A model generated the notes under the pieces. The model worked only from the letters and a program-made list of their open reading frames with translations. It had not been told where the DNA came from and made no database searches. From CAYGYG01 sp964354155 (GTDB lineage Bacteria > Hydrothermota > Tepidihabitantia > SM23-42 > CAYGYG01): DNA of 64,000 nucleotides. Position 1 is the first letter of the stretch. The number at the start of each line of letters is the position of its first letter. This document shows, piece after piece, positions 42,901-50,485 of this stretch. The position numbers and the translations under genes were made by a program. The stretch spans positions 74,608-138,607 of the forward strand of contig CAYGYG010000004.1 in the NCBI GenBank assembly GCA_964354155.1, read 5' to 3'.

Positions 42901-45503
42901 GGAAAAATAGAAGCATCAATCAAGGGATAAGGCGCTGAAAAGCTGATTCCGCCATCAGTTGAGTATCGATAGTATCCTTGATATGCATCTTCACTCATCT
43001 TCACCGAATAGACTAGATGAATTGTCCCATCCGAACCTATTGCCACTCGACTGCCATTATTGAACGGCGTCATAAGACTGTCCCAGGAAGTAGCTACGCC
43101 TCCGATCGACATTGAAACTTCATTTGAGAAATCTGAATATTCAGTTCCCTTATAAGCACGGACTCTATATCGATAGAGGATGCCCGTCTCAAGATTCTGG
43201 TCGGTAAACTCTTGCACATTGGCTTGCTCTATTGTCTTATGGAGAACAAATCCACCAGCTTCTAGTGCCCGCCAAATCTCAAAACCATCCTCACGTTGAG
43301 AATTGTCAGTCCAGTGAAGCCGGATATTGGAAAGCGCTACAGGCTCAAGCCAGAGGGCAGTAGGCGAAGCTACTCCTGCTGCCATAGCATCATCGACGTT
43401 TGAATAATCTGAGTAGTATTCCTGCGCCCACGCCTGAACCCTGTACCAATATCGTCGTTCTACAACCACATTATAGTCGTTAAACTGAGTTATGTTTTGG
43501 GTAACACTATCGTATAAATAGAATGTTGTGCCGTTAGTACTTCTCTCAATTCTGAATTTCAATTCATTGCCTGAATTGTCAACCCATGTGAGTTTAATGT
43601 TACCTGGGAGGGCTGTGGCTTGAAGACTTGTTGGTGCATTTATTGGCTTTCGACCAAGAACGGAATATTCATTTGCATACTGATACGGATTTGCTGGTGC
43701 CCATTTGTTAATTGGTTGACCCACTGCATCATACTTGATATAATAAAAATATGTCCGCAGGGTCATAGTATAATTTGTTACATCTCTATAAAGGTATTCT
43801 GTGCAATCGTTCGGGTTTGCCTGTGAGTAACCTGTAAAATTGAACCATCCCCACGGTGGCTCAGCGTACGGTGTTGCAAAAGTAACCGTCTGTTCAACTT
43901 TATATACATCACAACGATACGAGCCTGCTGCCATCTCGGGTCGTGCTCTGTTCACAAAAGAACGCCAAACATCACTTGCTATTAATGTGGGCGATGAAGC
44001 ATAGGCTTTTGTCAACTCATAAGGCAGAATAACATGTTTAATAGCATTGCCAGCATCTATACGGCCATAACCATAAAGGGGATCCCAACCGGGAGCACCA
44101 AGATCCCTAGCAAATATCTTTATAATCCGCTCAACATCAAAGTGTTCTAAATTTGAATTGGCAGAAAAGAGCAAGCCAGCTAAGCCAGCAACATGAGGAC
44201 AGGATGCAGAAGTACCGCTAAAGGAAGAATAATAGTCACCCGGCCCATAACCCCCCGAGCCTCTATTATCAGTGGTGTAGATACCACTCAAACCTTCATC
44301 GCGAGTCGGTGCGGCAATATCTAAGTTATATCCATAATTGCCATGGCTGTATTTCTCATCATTGTAGTTTGTGCCGCCAACCGCCATAGCAAACTCGTCA
44401 GCGGACGGATAGCGAAGATAAGTATTCTCGTTTCCAGAAGAGAAGAGAACTAAACTCCCATGATCAAATGCATATTTAATACCTTCGTGAACAGGAGTCC
44501 TATAAGAGTAACCCAAATAACCCCAACTATTACTAAGCACTTTTGCACCTTCGTTTGTCGCCCATTCCAAACAATATTTTATATCATCATCAGATACCCA
44601 ACGTGTCCCAATTCTTATAGGCATAATTCTGCAACCGCCAGAGACACCCCATCCCCCTGCTATTCCGGCTACACCTTGATTATTATGTGTGATAGCGGCT
44701 GCAATACCCGCACAGCACGTGCCATGACCATCCTCAGGTTTACACTGTGGTACATAATCAATATCTACCGCATCATATCCAACTACAATTGCATTTTTCA
44801 GATCAGGATGATCTAAATCTGCACCCAGATCGAAAATCGCAACTTTAATTGCCGAACTGCCTGTCCCATAGTCCCAGGCTGAAGGCATTCCGATTTTGGC
44901 CAATGCCCATTGGTTAGAATAATAACCATCATCCGGTTCTCTATGCAGCTCAATCCTGCTAATAAAATTGGGGCAAGCATAAGTAACTTTTTTTTCTTCG
45001 GTTAATATGTTCGCAATTTCCAGAGCATTTAATTGGCCATTCCTATGAGTTTTTAGAACTCGGTATCCGTCATCAAAAGGGTCCTGTCGTATTGATTCTA
45101 CTTGATACTGTCTTTCAATTCTATCCATTGGGTATGCGAGGTCTGACTTGATAACTAACTCATTCGTAAGAATCAAAGAATCATTCTGAGTTGCATGTAG
45201 CATAAAATCTGTGAATTCCACCTGTGGAAGTAAGGATAATTGGTCTAACAAAGTCTGTGCTTTTGTCGTGTCGACTTCTATAATCGTCACTTCGTATCTT
45301 TCAATGTTATACCAAGATCTTATCCCCGGCTTGGACTGTAAAATATCCTCCTTGTCATCAGTTGTCACACCTTTTTGCCAGTTAACCGAAATCCTATCTT
45401 TATAAGGGTGGAGATATATCTTTTCTCCACCCCCATAATAATACAGCTCGTTACCTTCAATTGAAGCCATAAACAGTATGGCCAACAACGATAGTATCTT
45501 CAT
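39999..45503 (-). CDS. Giant secreted subtilisin-like protease with FN3 domains and sorting domain
   Basis: An 1834-residue secreted serine protease. After a signal peptide (1-17) and a propeptide-like part (to about 195) comes an S8 catalytic domain with Asp225 (VAIFDLG), His260 (DGHGT), oxyanion Asn358 (SSGNEN) and Ser432 (FSGTSASCPH). Two FN3-like domains follow (about 625-810), then about 700 residues of sialidase/BNR-like blades with repeated W/Y-rich strands, and a C-terminal type IX-like sorting domain (about 1745-1834: LNPALPNPFNRLT, VRIRVYDVTGRAVATL, LANGVYFVELEA). It probably sits on or leaves the cell surface and degrades protein. It is much AT-richer than the flanks. It starts 15 bases after the TolB-like gene. 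Confidence 0.9.
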   Translation of the reverse strand: MKILSLLAILFMASIEGNELYYYGGGEKIYLHPYKDRISVNWQKGVTTDDKEDILQSKPGIRSWYNIERYEVTIIEVDTTKAQTLLDQLSLLPQVEFTDFMLHATQNDSLILTNELVIKSDLAYPMDRIERQYQVESIRQDPFDDGYRVLKTHRNGQLNALEIANILTEEKKVTYACPNFISRIELHREPDDGYYSNQWALAKIGMPSAWDYGTGSSAIKVAIFDLGADLDHPDLKNAIVVGYDAVDIDYVPQCKPEDGHGTCCAGIAAAITHNNQGVAGIAGGWGVSGGCRIMPIRIGTRWVSDDDIKYCLEWATNEGAKVLSNSWGYLGYSYRTPVHEGIKYAFDHGSLVLFSSGNENTYLRYPSADEFAMAVGGTNYNDEKYSHGNYGYNLDIAAPTRDEGLSGIYTTDNRGSGGYGPGDYYSSFSGTSASCPHVAGLAGLLFSANSNLEHFDVERIIKIFARDLGAPGWDPLYGYGRIDAGNAIKHVILPYELTKAYASSPTLIASDVWRSFVNRARPEMAAGSYRCDVYKVEQTVTFATPYAEPPWGWFNFTGYSQANPNDCTEYLYRDVTNYTMTLRTYFYYIKYDAVGQPINKWAPANPYQYANEYSVLGRKPINAPTSLQATALPGNIKLTWVDNSGNELKFRIERSTNGTTFYLYDSVTQNITQFNDYNVVVERRYWYRVQAWAQEYYSDYSNVDDAMAAGVASPTALWLEPVALSNIRLHWTDNSQREDGFEIWRALEAGGFVLHKTIEQANVQEFTDQNLETGILYRYRVRAYKGTEYSDFSNEVSMSIGGVATSWDSLMTPFNNGSRVAIGSDGTIHLVYSVKMSEDAYQGYYRYSTDGGISFSAPYPLIDASIFPLSQEPLFPVITIDANNNPYIVWGYKRLKAAWMITYNHTFRQDGQWKISELSTFTASTSITHPLVCPLSIAIANDSVFMVINRYDEPFNKWRIRVVSKGLYWTGPEVRYYEFNRSFDDPCPPAIVADTLNRGGRLVVAFGSKQTGTGILYVYYRGLAPSSVWTEAFVYGDFQYPSLSSDRHYVYLAVKEYNSKSLYNVVLKWNKLSQRYDELTSEQVEPPLPSGEHGYPQNLANRVYIFQRDNQIYCRARHGDEWGPRIRISPPTTALHLFPQAALSQDQNWLHVLWTRYQEPFGSDALFKKVYTQSWPTPLTATNNSHKVLRDNDGSLHLSYLDYRSPGDTIPISIYYSKSTNNGQTWQEEWAGEGKYPGLAISEDGKKSGIAWLEEGREYLLYSYRDSLGYWAPPCTIIRYIWPPRIFPKAYSPPSIGFMSDTIHLVSRMRSNLWPSEIQYHILYWKFPFDRPGERTMEIVDRWVTTSIVPLPPGEPEPIPLCPSLALDFNRIPHIVWERPPGDSIIYPPIPPDDIYFASKATNQWTRSNISNSPDSSLNPSIDCYGGNVSVVWQEKVNGYAIYLRDLGYIGQADWIITDTVRFCELSAKNPTVRKNHVLWQEENGEKIQVLGRLWHGVENTWGSIEALSGPDYTSVFPHSEVWRDAGNAYFFSIWTKVSNTMTLECRLRQEPVAGVSIPYYYLQLGDSTPFTVYREGGMVVDSLKVDYGDSLVYFLPYVDSVAKCKLIVELYCPADKAGNGNSMIIDEIASLPSVSRNDKENEAVFRADEIKETSDISETEKGGWRVRLEVDGIMHRNLKLNPGLNRFDFWVPAAVSHDKEATITFGKISGGKVYCHRILWEQYERIEEANLAGNSGVQSSEAGEIPLRFYLNPALPNPFNRLTVIEYGLAHPSKVRIRVYDVTGRAVATLKNTYQAAGVYQLTWDSKGLANGVYFVELEARKYLSCRKVVRLK

Positions 45504-45518
45504 GCTTGAGTCCTTTCT

Positions 45519-46433
45519 TTATTGTTTGCCAGTTAATTGCTTCTTATTTTTACCATCTGCATCCATAATCCACAGATGACCTATGAGGTCAATTCTATGT
45601 TCGTCCTCAAACCATTCAACATGTGCATATACTATTTTATGACCATCGGGTGACCACGCAGGCTCACATGACATATATCCATTATCACTTTCAGGTTCAG
45701 ATGTCAATTGAACCTTGTTTGTGCCGTTAGTATTAATTGAAAAAATGTTGTAATATTTCTTAGTTTCGCTGACATATGCCGTTTTTGAACCATCGGGTGA
45801 CAAGACAGGCCTATCATCGTCCACTTGATTATTAGTTAATCTTACACTATTATTTCCAGAAGAATCCATGATAAAAATTTCTGGGAAGGTCACACCAGCA
45901 ACATATCTAATATGAACCAACCTTTCTCCTGATGATGACCAATCTGGCTCACGACCTCCACCGAGATGTTTTGCAGAATTGTCATCTAAATTAAGAATCC
46001 AAATCCCGAATGAGTCAAAACCTGCAGTGTGATATGAAAAATCAAAGGCGATACGCTTTCCATTCGGATGCCAATCTGGGAAGAAACAAGCGCCCCATGT
46101 CGTCAACTGCTTAATCTCTTTTGTCTCAATATTTATCTTATACACATCACGAGCCCAGACATAGACTATCCATTTGCCGTCGGGTGCCCAATCAGGCGAC
46201 CACCCATAAGTTAGGTTTATGACATTTTCTGTTTCTAGTTCCAATAGGCAGATTCTACTAATATCATTATTATCAACATATGCAATAAATTTACCGTCAA
46301 GTGAAAAGACCGGCTCACGCTCGCCCAACTCGATGATAGGTCTTTCGATCTCTGGAGGCTTTCGACACCCTAAAATAAGCAAAACTAGTCCTGTCAGGAA
46401 AATGTCGAATAACACGAAAATCTTCTGCCTCAT
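45519..46433 (-). CDS. TolB-like beta-propeller lipoprotein
   Basis: The 304-residue product has a lipoprotein signal (LVLLILGCRKPP, Cys about 23) and about six WD40-like/TolB propeller blades with repeats such as PVFSLDGKFIAYV, SPDWAPDGKWIVYV, FPDWHPNGKRIAF and PAWSPDGHKIVYA. Such periplasmic propellers bind other envelope proteins; the TolB role itself is not implied because no tol or pal genes are near. It shares the AT-rich composition and transcript of the subtilase downstream. A GAGGA ribosome site precedes the ATG. Confidence 0.82.
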   Translation of the reverse strand: MRQKIFVLFDIFLTGLVLLILGCRKPPEIERPIIELGEREPVFSLDGKFIAYVDNNDISRICLLELETENVINLTYGWSPDWAPDGKWIVYVWARDVYKINIETKEIKQLTTWGACFFPDWHPNGKRIAFDFSYHTAGFDSFGIWILNLDDNSAKHLGGGREPDWSSSGERLVHIRYVAGVTFPEIFIMDSSGNNSVRLTNNQVDDDRPVLSPDGSKTAYVSETKKYYNIFSINTNGTNKVQLTSEPESDNGYMSCEPAWSPDGHKIVYAHVEWFEDEHRIDLIGHLWIMDADGKNKKQLTGKQ

Positions 46434-46564
46434 GATTCCTCACTACTTTTCATGGCTCCTAACCATTTGGTGTTCCAAGGCAGCCTCCCGTTTCCCTGCG
46501 GGACCGTAGGTCTTGGTTGAAATTGCCGCATGATTTATCCTAATCATTTGCGATCTCCTGTCAA
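46434..46564 (-). promoter_or_regulatory. Promoter of the AT-rich lipoprotein-subtilase pair
   Basis: TTGACA (46559-46564) and TAGGAT (46537-46542), 16-base spacer on the minus strand. The leader is about 97 bases. Confidence 0.55.
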
Positions 46565-47186
46565 GCACAAAATGAGGTCGGAATTTCAGCGTGCCTTATG
46601 GCTCAAAGGAAGTAGCACCACCACCATCTTAAGTCAGCCGCTGCAACAACCGGTTTACAGATTAGCGCACTACCTTATTAAACCTATATCAGAAGGCCAA
46701 GCATCTTGACCGGGTCTGGCTTTGATGATTGGCTCTTCCGGGTTTACTGTGGGTGCTAAATGTTCCTTTTAGTTCTCTGACGCTAGGGAATATTGCGCGA
46801 ATGCCAGTATTGACAGGCTTTATCAACACATATGATACAAACCTACAGAATGAATATGCTCATAGGGAACAAGCCAGGTTTTTCATCATGTTGAAAACGC
46901 TTGAAACGGCGTCAAATCAACATTTTAGAGCAAAAATAGGCTATAGAAGACCAACACCAAAGTCGGAAGAACCTAAAATCGTATTCTTTTTCTTAAAATT
47001 GTCAATAAGAATTTGTGAGTTATCGGCGCACAGATAGGTTGTATCTTTGAAGAGCTTCTATCAATGACCGCCTCGGTTTCGGGCAGTGATAGGATGCTCC
47101 CTCTCAAGTGAATGCCCTCAAGTGCTCAAGTGCCTTGCGGCGTTGGATGCTTCATCACAGATGGGCCGACCCTCGGCGGCAGTATA
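46565..47186. other. Gene-free, AT-rich stretch
   Basis: I see no supported gene between the island promoter and the chemotaxis-like gene. A 102-codon frame (46729-47037) has no ribosome site, promoter or recognisable content. Composition changes from AT-rich to GC-rich near 47050. Confidence 0.5.
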
Positions 47187-48281
47187 TTAGGTGGTCTCGA
47201 TGCGGTCGAGGACACCCTTGATCTTGACCGCGATCGCAGAGAGGTTCTGGGTCGTCTCGGTGAGCTGGGTGATCGATGCCGTCTCCTGTTCCACGGCCGC
47301 GGCCACTTCTTCGGCCCGGGACGCGTTTTCCGTCGCCGTACGGGCCACGACATCAAGAATCCCAACCAGCTCGTTGATCGACTCTTTTTCCTTCTTGGAG
47401 AGTTCGAAAATCCGCCGGATTCCCGATACCGACTCGGCGATCTTGTCCGATATCTCTTTGAGCCTGGTGGCCGCATCCAGCAGGACCCAGCGGGAGTTGC
47501 GGATTTCGGCCGAGGTCAGCTGAGTCGCATCCACCATCTCCTTCACTGATTTGGTGATTTCGTTTACGATCGCCCCGATGTCGCCCGCCTCCTTGCGGCT
47601 GCGTTCGGCCAGTTTCGTCACTTCATCCGCCACCACCGCAAACCCGCGCCCTTCGATCCCGACGCGGGCGGCTTCGATCGCCGCATTCAAGGCCAGCAGG
47701 TTGGTCCGGCTGGCGATTGACTCCAGCGTTTCGGTGATTTTCGAAATCCTCTTCGCCTGCTGATTGACAATGTCGACCTTCTCGCGTAAACCGTCGATTC
47801 CGGCCACAATCTTGTCGACGTTGGTGATGGCGGCTTCCGACTCGACCTTGCCGGCCCGGGACAGTTCCAGAATCGTGCCGCCGATCTTCTCGCTGCTGGC
47901 CGCGACTTCGTTCGTCTGGGCGGTCAATATGGATGTCTGGCGGGCCACGTCGACCGACTTGTTGAGGCTGTCAAGCTGGAGACTGGATCCTTGCGAAATC
48001 TGCTGGATCGTGCTCGAGATCTCTTCGGATGATGAGCTAAGTTCCTGGGAAGTGGCCGCCAGGGACTCGGACATCGAGCTGAACTGGGGAACGTCGGTCT
48101 GGAACTCCCTGATAACACCGGCAATTTTTTCCAAGAGTTCGTTGAGGCCGGCCGCCAGCTCCTCGACATCGCCCCGGCCTTCGGCTTCAAAGCGTACATC
48201 CAGATCAATCCGTCCGGCAACGATCCCTCTTATTTCAGCAGTGAGTTCCTTGAGGTTACGAATACGTTTGATGTTCGACAT
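47187..48281 (-). CDS. Soluble methyl-accepting chemotaxis-like protein (HAMP plus signalling domain)
   Basis: A 364-residue cytoplasmic protein. Residues 1 to about 55 resemble a HAMP domain (IVAGRIDLDVRFEAEGRGDVEELAAGLNELLE, read in two parts); the rest is the long coiled coil of the chemoreceptor signalling domain with the hairpin tip SIASRTNLLALNAAIEAAR. There is no transmembrane segment or sensor domain. No CheA, CheW, CheB or CheR gene is in the window. Its ATG shares one base with the bamA stop (TGATG), so it is cotranscribed with bamA. It may sense a cytoplasmic state or act outside chemotaxis. Confidence 0.85.
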   Translation of the reverse strand: MSNIKRIRNLKELTAEIRGIVAGRIDLDVRFEAEGRGDVEELAAGLNELLEKIAGVIREFQTDVPQFSSMSESLAATSQELSSSSEEISSTIQQISQGSSLQLDSLNKSVDVARQTSILTAQTNEVAASSEKIGGTILELSRAGKVESEAAITNVDKIVAGIDGLREKVDIVNQQAKRISKITETLESIASRTNLLALNAAIEAARVGIEGRGFAVVADEVTKLAERSRKEAGDIGAIVNEITKSVKEMVDATQLTSAEIRNSRWVLLDAATRLKEISDKIAESVSGIRRIFELSKKEKESINELVGILDVVARTATENASRAEEVAAAVEQETASITQLTETTQNLSAIAVKIKGVLDRIETT

Positions 48282-50485
48282 CAGAAACTCCTTCCGATCT
48301 GGAAATGCGGTTGGAACCCGGGGCGGTCCTTGTCAAAACCGTAGGCGAAGTCAAACCCGATCACCCCCATCATCGGCACCTCGAGTCTTACGCCGAGGCC
48401 GGCACCCTTCTTCAAATTGTGGAAGTTGATGTCCTGGATGCTCGAGAAGGCATCGCCCATATCGCCAAAAGCCAGGATGGCAAAACCCTGGGTTAGCCGC
48501 AGCTTCAGTTCAAGGCTGTTGGTGAACAGGGCCTTGCCGCCGATGTTGAAACTCCCCTCCCGCGGACCGAGCGACCGGTCGTCATATCCCCGCACCCCGT
48601 CCGGACCGACACCTCCGCCGTAGAAACGTTCGTAGACTGGAACCCGCTTCGAGCTTCCGACAAGGCCCAGCCGGCTCTTGGCCATCAGAACGAATTTCCA
48701 ATAAACCGGCAGGTAGAGCCTGGTTTCGAAAACCTGTTTTAAGTAGTTATTGTACGCGGTGTCCCCGAACACGAATCCGCAGTTGACCGCGTAGTTGATA
48801 TACGTGCCGCTCGTCGGATTGAAGATGTAGTCACGGCTGTCGCGGGTCAGGCCAATACCCGGAACCAGCATCGTGCGCGGGACGGTATCATGGCGGATGT
48901 CGTAACCGCTTGCCGGTGGCTGGTAGTACGGGTCAACGTTCATGATTCTGGTTCGCTCGACCCGAAGCGTATAGTAGCCGCGCGTATAGTCAAGCCAGAG
49001 AGGATTGGACACGCTCAGCACGCCGCCCCGGTCCTGCTTGTAGTAGTAGTCCCAGAACCGCGTCGTGTAGTAGATGTCGGCACCGGCCGATGCCCGCGTG
49101 TCAAAGAGCCAGGGGACATTGTACCCAAGCTCAACATTGGTCAGACGCCCGCCTTTCTCAAACTTGGTGCTCAAGCGGTGGCCGCGGCCGAGCATGTTGG
49201 GCTGCATGAACTCGATGTAACCGGTCATCTTGTCCTGCGCTGAATACGAGATGCCCGCCCCGATCGAACCCACCGTCTTCTCCTTTACCGTGTAGATGAG
49301 GTCAACGTCACCGGCATCATTGGCCGTGCGGGGGTCGATTCGGACGTCTTCAAAGAAACCAAGGTTGAAGATCTCGCGCTGGCTGCGCATGATCTCGGAT
49401 CGCCGGAAAATCGTGCTCGGCATCGACACAATCTCCCGGCGGACGACTTTTTCATTTGTCCTCTCATTCCCGGCGATGACCACTTTGTTGATGTGAGCCG
49501 GCACGCCCTCGTTGATGCGGTAAATAACATCGAGCGTGTCGCCGGCTATCGTTTCCTCGGGAACAACCTGAACATAGATATAGCCGTCCTCCATATAGAT
49601 AAACCTGATCTCATCAACCGATTCTCTTGCTTTCTTGAGGTTGAAAGGTTCTCCGCTCTTGATCTTCAGGACCTTGCGCATCGCGTCGGTGGTTACATTG
49701 ACCGAACCGTCAAAATCAAGCTTCCCGACATAGTAACGCCGGCCCTCGTCCACCTTGATCGTGATGACCAGCCATATACCGTCCTGGCTGATTTCCTTGT
49801 TCACCACTTTCGCATCAAGATAGCCCTTTTCCTGATAGACCTCGACGATCTTTTCCAGATCTTCGGGGAGTTTATCCTCTTTGAACTTACCCGACCGGAG
49901 AAACCCCTTCTCCTTGTTGTCAAGCTTCTTCTTTATCTGCTTGTCGGTCAGGGCCTGGTTGCCTTCGATCTCAATACGCCGAATCTTGGCCTTCTTGCCT
50001 TCATCGATGATAAAGGCCAACCCGCACCGATTAAGGCTGTCGGGCGGACTGAGGCTGTCGCGCACCGTGGTCAGGTAGTAAGCCTTCTCCCGGTACAGCC
50101 CGATAATCGTCCGGCCGGCATCAAAGATCTTCTTCGGTGATGCGTTCTCACCGGCCCGTAAGTTTACTTTCTCTTTTAAGGTCTTGCTCTTGATCTTCTT
50201 GTTGCCGACAAAAACGACGTCGCTCTTCAGGGTCGGGTTCTCACTCACTTCAATGGTCAAGAAGATACCATCGCCCAGCCAGGTGGAGTCGATCGTCACC
50301 TGGTTAAAAAGACCAAGATTGAAGAGCTTCTGAACTGCGCCGGCGATCGTCTTCGGATCGTAGGCCATTCCCTTGGCCAAGCCCGAGGTCGTAATCAGCA
50401 GCGCGGGGTCGATGTACTTAGCGCGCGTGTCAATGCCCACGATTATCTGTCCAAACAGGATTAATGAGAGTAGGCCCGTGGTCAT
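48281..50485 (-). CDS. bamA: Outer-membrane protein assembly factor BamA
   Basis: The 734-residue Omp85 protein inserts beta-barrel proteins into the outer membrane. It has a signal peptide (about 1-17), five POTRA domains (about 20-390) and a 16-strand barrel with the loop-6 VRGY motif in GGVGPDGVRGYDDRSLG, ending in Phe. The length is a little short but normal for this type. Its ATG overlaps the clpC stop (ATGA). No skp, lpxD or fabZ follows as in Proteobacteria. Confidence 0.94.
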   Translation of the reverse strand: MTTGLLSLILFGQIIVGIDTRAKYIDPALLITTSGLAKGMAYDPKTIAGAVQKLFNLGLFNQVTIDSTWLGDGIFLTIEVSENPTLKSDVVFVGNKKIKSKTLKEKVNLRAGENASPKKIFDAGRTIIGLYREKAYYLTTVRDSLSPPDSLNRCGLAFIIDEGKKAKIRRIEIEGNQALTDKQIKKKLDNKEKGFLRSGKFKEDKLPEDLEKIVEVYQEKGYLDAKVVNKEISQDGIWLVITIKVDEGRRYYVGKLDFDGSVNVTTDAMRKVLKIKSGEPFNLKKARESVDEIRFIYMEDGYIYVQVVPEETIAGDTLDVIYRINEGVPAHINKVVIAGNERTNEKVVRREIVSMPSTIFRRSEIMRSQREIFNLGFFEDVRIDPRTANDAGDVDLIYTVKEKTVGSIGAGISYSAQDKMTGYIEFMQPNMLGRGHRLSTKFEKGGRLTNVELGYNVPWLFDTRASAGADIYYTTRFWDYYYKQDRGGVLSVSNPLWLDYTRGYYTLRVERTRIMNVDPYYQPPASGYDIRHDTVPRTMLVPGIGLTRDSRDYIFNPTSGTYINYAVNCGFVFGDTAYNNYLKQVFETRLYLPVYWKFVLMAKSRLGLVGSSKRVPVYERFYGGGVGPDGVRGYDDRSLGPREGSFNIGGKALFTNSLELKLRLTQGFAILAFGDMGDAFSSIQDINFHNLKKGAGLGVRLEVPMMGVIGFDFAYGFDKDRPGFQPHFQIGRSF

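Noticed and set aside
46729..47037. A 102-codon open frame in the AT-rich stretch
   Set aside because: No start signal, no domain pattern; open frames of this size are expected by chance.
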